A stretch of 64,000 nt of DNA from Hyphomicrobiaceae bacterium (GTDB lineage: Bacteria > Pseudomonadota > Alphaproteobacteria > Rhizobiales > Hyphomicrobiaceae), in assembly GCA_008933705.1 (NCBI GenBank), contig WBUN01000019.1:1-64000 (forward strand), written 5' to 3'. This document shows positions 25,605 through 33,957 of the stretch, piece by piece (within the stretch, counting starts at the first letter, position 1; every line of letters begins with the position of its first letter). The position numbers and the translations under genes were made by a program. Below the pieces are notes generated by a model. The model did no database searches. It worked only from the letters and a program-made list of their open reading frames with translations, and was not told where the DNA came from.

Positions 25605-26891
25605 ATGAGCACGATCGGCATTCTCGCAGGCGGCGGTCGGCTGCCGCTGATGATCGCCGAGAGCGTGACCGCGCGAGGCGGGCGCGTGCATATCGTCGCC
25701 ATCGATGGGGAGGCCGACCGCGCGATCGACCGCTTCCCGCACACCTGGGTCAACTGGGGCCAGATCGGCCGCATGGTGGCCGCGCTGCGAAAGGCGGGCT
25801 GTCGCCAGATCGTCATCGCCGGCGGCGTCAAGCGGCCCGATCTGCGCAAGGTCAGGCCCGACATTGGTTTCTTCGCAAGCCTGCCGCGGCTGGTCGGCTT
25901 TCTGGCGGGCGGCGATGATTCCGTGCTGACCCGGGTCGTGCGCTTCTTCGAGCAGAAGGGGTTCGATGTACGGGGTGCGCACCAGGTGGCACCCGATCTC
26001 CTGGCCGGCGCCGGCAGGATGGGGAGTGTGGAGCTTTCCGAGCAGGGCCGCGCGGACGCCAGGCTCGGCTTTGCGGTGCGGTCGGCGCTCGGGCCTCTCG
26101 ATGCCGGGCAGGCGGTGGTCATCGCGCAGGGGCGCGTGCTCGCCGTCGAGGGCGCCGAGGGCACCGATGCGATGCTGCAGCGGGTGGCGGCATTGCCCGG
26201 CCGCAGCTTGGCGGCGGTGCGCTCCGGCGTGCTGGCCAAGGGTCCGAAGCCCGGCCAGGAGCTGCGGGTCGACATGCCGGCGATCGGGCCGCGCACCGTG
26301 GAGCGTGCCGCTGCCGTGCACCTGGAGGGCATAGCCGTGGAAGCAGATGCCGTCCTCATCCTGGACCGGGCCGATGCGCTCGAGGCGGCGGATGCATCGG
26401 GCTGCGCGATCGAAGGATTGATGGGAGGCGCTTGCACGCCCCGGCCCTCGAGCGAGGGCGCCCCGCTCGGCAAGTTGGTGCGGGTGATTGGCCGACACCG
26501 GCCGGGCCGGCGCGACGCGGCCGATATCGGCAAGGGGCTGGCCGTGTGCGCCAGCCTGGCGCCCTTTGCCACCGGCGGCGCCGTCGTCGTTTCGCGCGCC
26601 TACATTCTGGCCATCGAGGCCGGCGAGGGCGTGCCGGCCATGTTGGAGCGCGTCGGCGCGCTGCGGCAGTGGGGCCTCAAGGGCAAGCGGCGGGTCGGCG
26701 TTCTGGTTCGTCGCATCGACGCGGCGGGAGGCGATGGTCCCGATCTGCGCGCGCTGCTCGGCCTGGCTGCAGCCCAAGGCCTGGCCGGCGTTGCCGCGGT
26801 CGGGCCGGCCGCGGCCGTTGCCGCCTACGAGGGGGCGGCCCGGCTTGCCGACGAGCTCGGCCTGTTCGTGGTAACGTGCGACGCCGCATGA
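25605..26891 (+). CDS. lpxI: LpxI UDP-2,3-diacylglucosamine pyrophosphatase with extra C-terminal lobe
   Basis: 428 residues, whereas LpxI proteins are usually about 270-290. It would cleave UDP-2,3-diacylglucosamine to lipid X and UMP, the role LpxH has in other bacteria. Residues 1-140 are the N-terminal lobe (MSTIGILAGGGRLPLMIAES, CRQIVIAGGVKRPDLRK). Residues 150-270 are the catalytic lobe with the expected aspartate, D223, in LRVDMPAIGPRTVE. Residues 305-428 look like a second, degenerate copy of the catalytic lobe: AVVVSRAYILAIEAGEG at 326 matches AVVIAQGRVLAVEGAEG at 170. The second copy lacks the RVDxPxIGP motif. It overlaps lpxB by ATGA. Confidence 0.92.
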   Translation: MSTIGILAGGGRLPLMIAESVTARGGRVHIVAIDGEADRAIDRFPHTWVNWGQIGRMVAALRKAGCRQIVIAGGVKRPDLRKVRPDIGFFASLPRLVGFLAGGDDSVLTRVVRFFEQKGFDVRGAHQVAPDLLAGAGRMGSVELSEQGRADARLGFAVRSALGPLDAGQAVVIAQGRVLAVEGAEGTDAMLQRVAALPGRSLAAVRSGVLAKGPKPGQELRVDMPAIGPRTVERAAAVHLEGIAVEADAVLILDRADALEAADASGCAIEGLMGGACTPRPSSEGAPLGKLVRVIGRHRPGRRDAADIGKGLAVCASLAPFATGGAVVVSRAYILAIEAGEGVPAMLERVGALRQWGLKGKRRVGVLVRRIDAAGGDGPDLRALLGLAAAQGLAGVAAVGPAAAVAAYEGAARLADELGLFVVTCDAA

Positions 26892-28174
26892 GCGGCCTGG
26901 GAGGGGGAGGCTCCACGAAGGGGGGATTCGATCCGGCCATGAAAGAGCGAACCATTCCGGCCGAGGGGCAGGATCTCCGGCTGTTCCTCGTCGCCGGCGA
27001 GCATTCGGGCGATGCGCTCGGAGGCAAGCTCATGGCCGCCCTCAACCTTCGCCGCCGCGGCCGCATTCGCTACCTGGGCGTCGGCGGGGCGGAGATGGCC
27101 GCGCAGGGCCTCGTTTCCCAGTTCCCCATCGACGATGTGGCGGTGATGGGCATCTCGGCCATCGTAGGCCGCCTGCCGAGGATCCTGCGCCGCGTCTACG
27201 GCACGGTGGCTGCCGCGGTCGTGGCGGAGCCCGATGCCGTCGTCATCATCGACAGCCCGGAATTCACCCATCCGATCGCCCGGCGCATCCGCGCCAAGCT
27301 GCCCGACACGCCCATCATCGACTATGTCTCGCCGAGCGTGTGGGCCTGGCGGCCGGGGCGTGCGCGCAAGATGCGGGAGTATGTCGATCACGTGCTGGCG
27401 CTGCTCCCCTTCGAGCCCGACGCGCACGCGCGCCTGGGCGGCCCGCCGTGCACCTACGTGGGCCATCCGCTGATCGAGCGCGTGCCGTGGCTCGGCGCGC
27501 TCGACACGGGGCCGCTGGCCGAACGACTGGCGCTCCCCCCCGGTCGGTCGCTGTTGCTGGTTCTGCCGGGCAGCCGGCCGTCCGAGGTGAAGCGGCTCAT
27601 GAAGCCGTTCGGCGAGGCGCTGACCCGCCTTATCGAGCGCGGGCGCAGCTTCGAGGTCGCCATCCCGGTCGTTCCATCGGTGCGGGCGCTTGTCGAGGAG
27701 CGGCTGCCCTCGTGGCCGGTGCGTCCGCATCTGCTCGAAGGCGAGGAGGACAAGTTTCGCGCCTTCAAGCTGGCGCGCGCGGCGCTGGCGGCGTCTGGCA
27801 CCGTCACGCTGGAGCTGGCGCTGGCCGGAACGCCGATGGTCGTGGCCTACAAGGTCGATGCGGTGATGGCGCCGGCGCTGCGACTGATGATTACGGCTCC
27901 CTCGGCCGTGCTCGCCAATCTCGTGCTGGGCGAGAAGGTGTTTCCCGAGTTTCATCAGGAAGACTGCACCGGGCTGAAGCTCGCCAATGCACTGGCGCCC
28001 CTGTTGGGCGAGAGCCCGGCCCGCGACCGGCAGCTCGCCGCGCTTGCGCGCGTCCCTGAGCGCTTGCGCCTGCCGAAGGGCACGCCGAGCGAGGCCGCCG
28101 CCGACATCGTGCTGCACTATGCCGAGAGCGGGCGCGGTTGGCCCCATCCGGAGCTCTTGAAGGCCGAGGCGTAA
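26888..28174 (+). CDS. lpxB: Lipid-A-disaccharide synthase
   Basis: 428 residues from ATG 26888, which overlaps the lpxI stop as ATGA. An internal ATG at 26939 with a GGGGG stretch upstream would give 411 residues and is closer to the family's usual start. LpxB is a GT-B glycosyltransferase that joins lipid X and UDP-2,3-diacylglucosamine. Characteristic parts are LFLVAGEHSGDALGGKLMAA, YVSPSVWAWRPGRARKMREY, LVLPGSRPSEVKRL and SGTVTLELALAGTPMVVAYK. It is the last gene of the long co-directional block and faces an SRPBCC gene on the other strand. Confidence 0.97.
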   Translation: MSGLGGGGSTKGGFDPAMKERTIPAEGQDLRLFLVAGEHSGDALGGKLMAALNLRRRGRIRYLGVGGAEMAAQGLVSQFPIDDVAVMGISAIVGRLPRILRRVYGTVAAAVVAEPDAVVIIDSPEFTHPIARRIRAKLPDTPIIDYVSPSVWAWRPGRARKMREYVDHVLALLPFEPDAHARLGGPPCTYVGHPLIERVPWLGALDTGPLAERLALPPGRSLLLVLPGSRPSEVKRLMKPFGEALTRLIERGRSFEVAIPVVPSVRALVEERLPSWPVRPHLLEGEEDKFRAFKLARAALAASGTVTLELALAGTPMVVAYKVDAVMAPALRLMITAPSAVLANLVLGEKVFPEFHQEDCTGLKLANALAPLLGESPARDRQLAALARVPERLRLPKGTPSEAAADIVLHYAESGRGWPHPELLKAEA

Positions 28175-28200
28175 ATGGGGTCGCCCGCCTTGCCATGCTG

Positions 28201-28653
28201 CTAAGTCGCCAGGCCGAGCGACCGGGCGAGGCCTTGCAGGATCATCGTCCAGCCGGCCTCGGTGCGGGCTGCAAACTCGGCCCATTTCGCATCCATCTCA
28301 TGCGTCAAGATGAGCTCGCATCCGGCCGCGAGCGCGACGATGTCGACGCTGACGCGGCTGGCATCGGCCGTGGCTTTGCCCACGTAGAACGTGAAGACGA
28401 GGCGCCGCGGCCGGTCGATCTCGAGATACTCGCCGATGTGCTCGACGTCCACGCCGTCGCGCCGGTCGGTGAAGCTGAAGCTGCCGCCGACGCGGGGATC
28501 GATCTCGGCCTTCACCATCCGGCCCGTGGCCGTGGCGAACAGCCATTTGCCGGCCATGGCGGGATCGAGCCAGGCATCGAACACGCGCTCGGCCGAGGCC
28601 TCGAAGCGGCGGGTGATGCGGACGATGATGGGTGGGCTGTCGCTCATGGGCAT
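28201..28653 (-). CDS. SRPBCC (AHSA1-like) protein
   Basis: 150 residues of the START/Bet v1-like fold: ITRRFEASAERVFDAWLDPA at the N-terminus, PRVGGSFSFTDRRDGVDVEH in the middle, and the final helix AEFAARTEAGWTMILQGLAR. These proteins hold a hydrophobic ligand in a cavity; the ligand is unknown. GAGGAAG lies ahead of the ATG at 28653. It is downstream of, and on the same strand as, an ArsR-type regulator (110-base gap), a very common bacterial pairing in which the regulator controls the SRPBCC gene. Confidence 0.9.
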   Translation of the reverse strand: MPMSDSPPIIVRITRRFEASAERVFDAWLDPAMAGKWLFATATGRMVKAEIDPRVGGSFSFTDRRDGVDVEHIGEYLEIDRPRRLVFTFYVGKATADASRVSVDIVALAAGCELILTHEMDAKWAEFAARTEAGWTMILQGLARSLGLAT

Positions 28654-28762
28654 GGCACTTCCTCAAGCGGGACGTTTGCTCACGCAACGATGCGCTACAG
28701 CAGCGCATCGTATTCCTTCTCCAGCCGGACGGTCCCGGGCTCGGTGGAGACGGCAGGCTGGG

Positions 28763-29119
28763 TCATCGCTTTCTCCTTTTGACATGGGCGGCATCAGCGC
28801 TCCGCAACGCATGATCAAGTGCATCGAGACGGTCGCTCCAGAAGCGCGTGTAGTAGCGCAGCCATTCGTCGGCGGCGGCGAGGGGAGCGGCCTCGAGCCG
28901 GCACAGGTGCAGGCGGCCTTCGACCCTGCGGCGCACGAGGCCCGCCGTCTCGAGAGCCTTCACGTGCTTGGAGGCGCCCGCGAACGTCATGCGAAATGGC
29001 GTTGCCAGCTCGCTGATGCTGCGCTCTCCGCCGGCCAGGCTGCGGAGCATCTGCCGGCGCGTCGGGTCGGAGAGCGCATGGAAGACGGCATCGAGCGAAT
29101 GGGTCTGTCCTTCAACCAT
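28763..29119 (-). CDS. ArsR-family winged-helix regulator
   Basis: 118 residues from ATG 29119; a longer start at 29149 would add ten residues. Winged-helix DNA-binding protein: VFHALSDPTRRQMLRSLAGG is the typical ArsR opening, ISELATPFRMTFAGASKHVK the recognition helix-turn-helix, and LVRRRVEGRLHLCRLE the wing. No metal-binding cysteine pair is seen, so it belongs to the metal-independent ArsR group usually paired with SRPBCC proteins. A perfect palindrome overlaps its start codon, indicating autoregulation. Confidence 0.93.
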   Translation of the reverse strand: MVEGQTHSLDAVFHALSDPTRRQMLRSLAGGERSISELATPFRMTFAGASKHVKALETAGLVRRRVEGRLHLCRLEAAPLAAADEWLRYYTRFWSDRLDALDHALRSADAAHVKRRKR

Positions 29120-29168
29120 GTGGTTGAATATAAGCCCGACCGGATGCAATCGTCAACCATTCGGTTGA
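29111..29168. promoter_or_regulatory. Operator palindromes of the ArsR gene
   Basis: TTCAACCA-TG-TGGTTGAA (29111-29128) is a perfect inverted repeat with 8-bp arms that covers the ArsR start codon. TCAACC-ATTC-GGTTGA (29153-29168) is a second copy with 6-bp arms 41 bases upstream. The shared half-site TCAACC is strong evidence for a dimeric regulator binding both. Confidence 0.7.
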
Positions 29169-29249
29169 AGAATGCCGAGGGGCTTGTCTTGCCGGCGAGG
29201 CGGAAGTAGAGCGAGACTTGATACTCGCCCCATGAGTCGGGAAAGGCCC

Positions 29250-29561
29250 ATGCGCACGACTTCGCTGATGTCCGCAGCAGCTCTGACGATCGCCTTCGCG
29301 CTCACGAGCGCTCCGGCCGAAGCCAAGGTCTGCAAGGATGTCGTGACGGCGAAGGCGCGCTCGGCCGCCCAGCTCAGCGATGCATCGCGGGAGCGGCGCG
29401 CGCGCGAGAATGCCATCGCCAATTGGAAGAAGCGGGCGCGCGACACCTACGGCTGGCGCTACAGCTTCTGGCGCAGCGCCGAGGAGAAGAAGATCGACTG
29501 CGGCGGCGGCGCCAGCGCCAAGCACTGCACGGTGAGCGCCAAGCCCTGCAAGCTGATCTAG
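29250..29561 (+). CDS. Small secreted protein, unknown function
   Basis: 103 residues from ATG 29250, supported by GGGAAAGG just upstream. In-frame ATG 29232 would add six. Signal peptide at 1-25 (TTSLMSAAALTIAFALTSAP, cleavage near AEAK). The mature part is basic and holds four cysteines (VCKD, DCGG, HCTV, PCKL), which suggests two disulfides in the periplasm. Motif WKKRARDTYGWRYSFWRSAE is distinctive, but I do not know the family. It is divergent from the ArsR gene, so operator binding could also affect it. Confidence 0.72.
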   Translation: MRTTSLMSAAALTIAFALTSAPAEAKVCKDVVTAKARSAAQLSDASRERRARENAIANWKKRARDTYGWRYSFWRSAEEKKIDCGGGASAKHCTVSAKPCKLI

Positions 29562-29721
29562 GGTTCCGATCCCGAGGTTCGCCGAAGTCTGCCGCAGGGG
29601 TTGGCAGCAAACTCCGGAATCAAGAGGGACACCAGCTCCATCGTGCCGCTCGTGTGATTGAGGTCGAGAAGTTCGATCCAAGCAGGCCGCGGACACCGGC
29701 GAGTTCCTTGATCATCACACC
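29562..29721 (-). repeat. Structured dispersed repeat, family 2, copy A
   Basis: About 160 bp, homologous in reverse orientation to 53374-53535. Read on the minus strand it begins GTGTGATGATCAAGGAACTC, closes its first stem at TCAATCACAC, and then has a second stem starting GGTGTCCCTCTTGATTCCGG. It begins one base after the stop codon of the small secreted protein. The rest of the gap, 29722-29974, contains a palindrome (29778-29795) and no gene. Confidence 0.78.
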
Positions 29722-29777
29722 AGGGTCCTTCCGTGAAGGTGGAATGGCCTGCGCCGTACGCCAGTCGTCATCCCGGA

Positions 29778-29795
29778 ATTTCGCGCCAGCGAAAT
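29778..29795. repeat. Palindrome resembling part of a REP element
   Basis: ATTTCGC-GCCA-GCGAAAT is a 7-bp perfect stem preceded by GTCATCCCGGA. The same GTCATCC and CGGATTTCGC words occur in the palindromic element at 34763-34867, so this looks like a partial copy of that family. Confidence 0.5.
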
Positions 29796-29974
29796 GTCGA
29801 AGGACGGCTGTGGGGCACCGCTGCGGCCGCGTGGTTCGACAGGCTCTCTACGGGGGACACGGGTGTGCTCGCAGCCCCTGGGTCCCGGCGCTTCGGCCGG
29901 GGTGGCGGCGGAAGGACCGGCGTTCCATCTCGATCGGATGGTCTCCAGGCGAACGACAGCGAGAACTCGAGCTC

Positions 29975-31018
29975 TCACGCGTTGCCGCGATCCTCGCGCC
30001 ACACGCCGATCTTCTCCTGCACCGGGCGGTCTGAGAAGCTGAACAGCACGCTCTCCTCGGCGGCTTCGTGCACGATGGGATGCCAGCTTGGCACGACGAA
30101 GATGTCCTTCGGGCCCCAGGCGAGCGTCTGATCGCCCACACGCGTGCGTCCGCGTCCTTCGGCGACCGCGAATACGGTGGCATCGGTGGCGCGATAGCGG
30201 CTGGTGCTGAACCCCTTGGGCAGCAGTTGAATGAAGGTGCCCATGGTCGGCATGGCATGGTCGCCCGTAACCGGGTTCGTGTAGCGCATCTTGATGCCGT
30301 GGCAGGGATCATGGTTGCCGGCCGTTGCAAGCTGGTGCAAGGCCTCGCGCGTGCGCGCGTACGGGTAGTTGAAAATGGGCGAGGTGGCGCCGCGCCCATG
30401 GTAGTCGATGGGCAGGAGATTGGCGCCGTAGCGGGCGCTGGAGTCGCCCGCCGGCTTGGCGATCGGCTGCTCGTCCCGATCGAGGCGCTCGACGAACGAG
30501 GCATCGAGGAACTGGATCAGCGGGATGTCCAGCCCGTCGAGCCAGAAGATCGGCTGATCGGTCTCGTTGCCGTGGTCGTGCCAGGTCATGATGGGGGTGA
30601 TGATGAAGTCACCGGGCGACATCCTGGTGCGCTCGCCGTCGACGCTGGTGTGGGCGCCCTGGCCTTCGAGCACGAAGCGCAGCGCCGACTGGGAGTGGCG
30701 GTGCGCAGGGGCGACCTCGTGCGGCATGACGAGCTGCACGCCGGCATAGAGAGACGTGGTGATCTTGGATTGCCCGCGCAGCCCGGGATTCTCCAGCACA
30801 AGCACGCGCCGCTCGGCCTCCTTGGCAGTGATGAGCTTGCCGGCCTCGATCATGGCCGCGTGGATCTCATCGAAGCGCCACAATGCCGGCACGCACGGGC
30901 TCTTGGGCTCCGGCGTGATGAGGTCGCCCATGACGGTCCACAGCGCCGTCATGTTCTGCTTGTCGATGCGATTGTAGAAGGCCCGCCGCTCCGGTGTCTC
31001 GATCGGGGCTTGCTCCAT
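29975..31018 (-). CDS. Gentisate 1,2-dioxygenase-like cupin dioxygenase
   Basis: 347 residues, the normal length. Two cupin domains; the N-terminal one carries the iron ligands H106 and H108 (APAHRHSQSALRF) and H147 (IMTWHDHGNE). RFVLEGQGAHTSVDGE and the second cupin PKDIFVVPSWHPIVHEAAEE also fit. The enzyme opens the ring of gentisate to maleylpyruvate; related salicylate or hydroxynaphthoate dioxygenases cannot be excluded. ATG 31018 has GGTGGAG upstream. No maleylpyruvate isomerase or fumarylpyruvate hydrolase is adjacent, though GSTs at 10031 and 41447 are in the window. Confidence 0.88.
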   Translation of the reverse strand: MEQAPIETPERRAFYNRIDKQNMTALWTVMGDLITPEPKSPCVPALWRFDEIHAAMIEAGKLITAKEAERRVLVLENPGLRGQSKITTSLYAGVQLVMPHEVAPAHRHSQSALRFVLEGQGAHTSVDGERTRMSPGDFIITPIMTWHDHGNETDQPIFWLDGLDIPLIQFLDASFVERLDRDEQPIAKPAGDSSARYGANLLPIDYHGRGATSPIFNYPYARTREALHQLATAGNHDPCHGIKMRYTNPVTGDHAMPTMGTFIQLLPKGFSTSRYRATDATVFAVAEGRGRTRVGDQTLAWGPKDIFVVPSWHPIVHEAAEESVLFSFSDRPVQEKIGVWREDRGNA

Positions 31019-31132
31019 GGTCTCCACCTGCCTCCTGCTGCCGCCCACGCTTTGCCGGGGCGAGCCGTTTCCTCGGCACCCACCCTAGCTCTGTGATCGG
31101 CGGCGGTCCATGTGGAGGCGGCAGGGCCGGCG

Positions 31133-32566
31133 CTACTCGCAGAAGGCGCTGCGCTTGCGGGCGGCCATGTCGAAATGGAAGTGGTCGCGGTGGGCTTCGT
31201 TGGCTTCGGGGCCCAGGACCGTGCCGAACACGCCGCACGCGCCCTTGTGCAGGCGACGCAGGAAGGCTGCTTCGGCTGATTTCTCGACCTCGGCGGAGGG
31301 AGCGCTCGGCGGGATGGGGATGGCGCGGTCCGAGACGCCGCGACCAAGCCTCTGCAACTCGGAGGTCTTGATGGTGCCCTTTTCGCTGTCACGCCCGCGG
31401 CGGCGGTCGGAGGCCTTCTCGGCGATGGTGCTGCGCCTGCGCGGCGGCTCGATCTTGGGTGTGGCCAGCCTGGCGTCACGCGCTTGCGCGGCGGCAATGC
31501 GCTGAGCCTCGCGCCGGTCGCGCTCGGTCGGACCCCAGTAGCGCGCGACATCTATGGTGCGGCCGTCCGCCGTGATGAACCCGGCAATGTCGATGGCATT
31601 GGCAAGCGCATGCTCGCTCAACCGGTCGGCGTACTTGAGGCTGCCGTTGCGGTTGCGGCACATGTAGCCCGACGCGCTGCGCAGGCGCACGATGTGGCTG
31701 CCGAGTGCATCCTGCGCCGCCGGCTGCAAGGTCTTCTCGACCCAGTTGTGCAGTCCGACGACCATGGCGCAGTTGACCATGGCCGGTGGATTGATCTCGA
31801 CGCGGTTGGCACCAGAGCCGACGCGCTTCAACATGATCGGCGCCGGTGCGCCGCACTGCTCCTGCTTCACGGGTGCGGCCACCTCCACATCGGCGGCAAT
31901 GGGGCCGAGCAGCCTTATGCAGTCGCGCAGCGCGGCGATGATCTCGGCCTCCGACCAGACATCGGGCTTCGGCGGCTCCGCCTGTGCGGTCTCGGGCTTG
32001 CTCTCGACAGGTGGAGCCGGCACCGGCGGCTGGATTGCCGCGATGGCTGACGGCTCCCGCATGGGCCTGCGCCGGCCCAGCAGGCGCTCCCGGCCGTTGT
32101 GGCGACGGCGGTCGGCCCTCGGCGGCTCACCCTGCGGACTGTCGTCCTTGAGGTCTGGCGGCTTGGCGTCCGGCGGTGCGGCCATGGCGATGGCGGATGC
32201 GGTGCGGTCGGGCTTGCGCCTATCCTCGGCCCGCTCCTGCCGGCTGCGGCTGCGGCTGCGCCGGGCGGCGACGTGGAAGGGGCTTGTTGCGTAGGTGGGG
32301 TCCTCGCCCGGCTCCTCGAGGCTCGCGCCCTTGCCCAGCGGCACGGCCTTTGAACGGACGACCTCGATCGGGGGTGCGGGCGCCGTCCGTATGTCAGCCG
32401 CCAGCACATGGTTCTGCTTCGGCTCCGAGGCACCGATCTTGGAAGCTGCCACCTCGGGCAGCAGGGGCATGATCGCAATGCCGAGGACGGCGGCGATGGA
32501 CAGCTTGGTTGAGACGGAGGCAGCGGATCTGGCTACGACCGCAGCAAGCTTCGACGTGTTGGGCAT
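31133..32566 (-). CDS. Extensin-like C-terminal domain protein
   Basis: 477 residues from ATG 32566 (491 from ATG 32608). N-terminal hydrophobic segment KLSIAAVLGIAIMPLLPEV acts as signal or anchor. A long Pro, Ala and Arg-rich linker fills about residues 50-210, and the extensin-like domain begins near IIAALRDCIRLLG. Conserved in that domain are CGAPAPIML, YMCRNRNGSLKYADRLSEHA, LANAIDIAGF and the terminal HRDHFHFDMA with its histidines, which resemble a zinc peptidase fold. It is likely periplasmic and active on cell-wall material; activity is unproven. It separates two catabolic genes without clear relation to them. Confidence 0.88.
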   Translation of the reverse strand: MPNTSKLAAVVARSAASVSTKLSIAAVLGIAIMPLLPEVAASKIGASEPKQNHVLAADIRTAPAPPIEVVRSKAVPLGKGASLEEPGEDPTYATSPFHVAARRSRSRSRQERAEDRRKPDRTASAIAMAAPPDAKPPDLKDDSPQGEPPRADRRRHNGRERLLGRRRPMREPSAIAAIQPPVPAPPVESKPETAQAEPPKPDVWSEAEIIAALRDCIRLLGPIAADVEVAAPVKQEQCGAPAPIMLKRVGSGANRVEINPPAMVNCAMVVGLHNWVEKTLQPAAQDALGSHIVRLRSASGYMCRNRNGSLKYADRLSEHALANAIDIAGFITADGRTIDVARYWGPTERDRREAQRIAAAQARDARLATPKIEPPRRRSTIAEKASDRRRGRDSEKGTIKTSELQRLGRGVSDRAIPIPPSAPSAEVEKSAEAAFLRRLHKGACGVFGTVLGPEANEAHRDHFHFDMAARKRSAFCE

Positions 32567-32714
32567 GCGCTGCCGAACCGCTCCATACCGCAAGAATTGC
32601 TCTGGCATCGACTATGGATGCCAGTTGTGGTCGAACGATGGTAGCGTGGGCTTGGCCGCACGCATCGATGGCTGGCCCACCCTGAAAATCCGACCAAGGA
32701 GCAGGCGCGAGCCG

Positions 32715-33836
32715 TCAACGCAGGAATTCGCGGCGCACGGCTTCGGTGTGCTGTCCGAGCACGGGGATCGGACCGAAGCGCTCGTCCTGGTCGGCCATGC
32801 GGGCCGGCGGGGCCGGCAGCTCGATGGGGCCCGTCTCCGATCCGACGCTGACGCGGCGCAAATGCGGATGCTGCAGCACTTCGGTCACGTCGTTGACGCG
32901 GGCAAACGCGATCCCGGCGGCTTCGAGCTGGCGGCAGAGCGTAGCGATATCACGTTCGGCAAAGCAGCGTGCGACCACGCCGTCGGTCTCCTTGCGATTG
33001 GTGGCGCGGGCCGTCGCGTCGGCGAAGCGCGGGTCGACGACAAGTTCGGGCTCGCCGAGGACCTTGTGGCAGAGCACCGCCCATTCGCGGTCGTTCTGGA
33101 TGGAGATGAGGATCGGCTGGCCGTCCGAGGATTGAAACACCCCATATGGTGCCAGGCTCGGGTGTGCGAAGCCCATGCGCTTCGGCGGGTGGCCGTGCGC
33201 GGCATGCAGCAGCGGCACGGCCATCAGCTCGATGGTGGTGTCGAACATCGACACGCGGATGTCGGCGCCCTGGCCGGTACGGCCGCGGGCGATCAGAGCC
33301 TCCAGGATGGCCTCGTAGGCATGCAGACCGGTGGCGATGTCGACGATGGAGACGCCGACGCGGGCCGGCGCCTCGGGTCCGCCGGTGACGGAGGCGAGCC
33401 CCGACTCGGCCTGGATGAGCAGGTCGTACGCCTTGCGGTCGGCGTAGGGCCCCCCGTCGCCGTAGCCCGAGATGGAGCAGCAGATCAGCCCGGGATTGCG
33501 CGTGCGCAGCGCGTCGATGGGGTAGTCGAGGCTGGTCAGTGCGCCGGGCTTGAGGTTCTGGATAAAGATATCCGCCTTGGCGATGAGGGCCTCGAACAGC
33601 CGGCGGTCGGCGTCGCGCTTGAGGTCGATCACCACCGACTCCTTGCCCCGATTGAGCCAGACGAAATAGGCGCTCTCCCCGTGCACGATGCGATCGTAGC
33701 CGCGCGCGGCGTCGCCTTGCGGCCGCTCCAGCTTTATGACGCGTGCGCCGGCGTCGGCCAGGCGCCGGGCCGCCAGCGGAGCGGCGACGACCTGGTCGAG
33801 CGAGACGACGAGCGTGCCGGCGAGCGGTTTGGTCAT
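32715..33836 (-). CDS. CaiB/BaiF CoA-transferase family protein
   Basis: 373 residues of family III CoA transferases, which move CoA between carboxylic acids through an aspartyl-CoA intermediate. Conserved pieces are the N-terminal VVSLDQVVAAPLAARRLADA, IDLKRDADRRLFEALIAKAD, ISGYGDGGPYADRKAYDLLI containing the catalytic aspartate, and GVSIVDIATGLHAYEAILEA. The substrate acid is unknown. It is divergent from the enoyl-CoA hydratase at 33958 with a 121-base gap, so both may act in one acyl-CoA route. Confidence 0.92.
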   Translation of the reverse strand: MTKPLAGTLVVSLDQVVAAPLAARRLADAGARVIKLERPQGDAARGYDRIVHGESAYFVWLNRGKESVVIDLKRDADRRLFEALIAKADIFIQNLKPGALTSLDYPIDALRTRNPGLICCSISGYGDGGPYADRKAYDLLIQAESGLASVTGGPEAPARVGVSIVDIATGLHAYEAILEALIARGRTGQGADIRVSMFDTTIELMAVPLLHAAHGHPPKRMGFAHPSLAPYGVFQSSDGQPILISIQNDREWAVLCHKVLGEPELVVDPRFADATARATNRKETDGVVARCFAERDIATLCRQLEAAGIAFARVNDVTEVLQHPHLRRVSVGSETGPIELPAPPARMADQDERFGPIPVLGQHTEAVRREFLR

Positions 33837-33957
33837 GGGTGTCCTGGGGTGCCTCTAGAAAAGTGTGGGAAGTCGATCCGGGATTGCTAATCTGGGCGCA
33901 CGAGGCGGAAGTGATACAGGTCCGCCCGCCAAAAATCATCCTAGCACGAGGAGCGCC

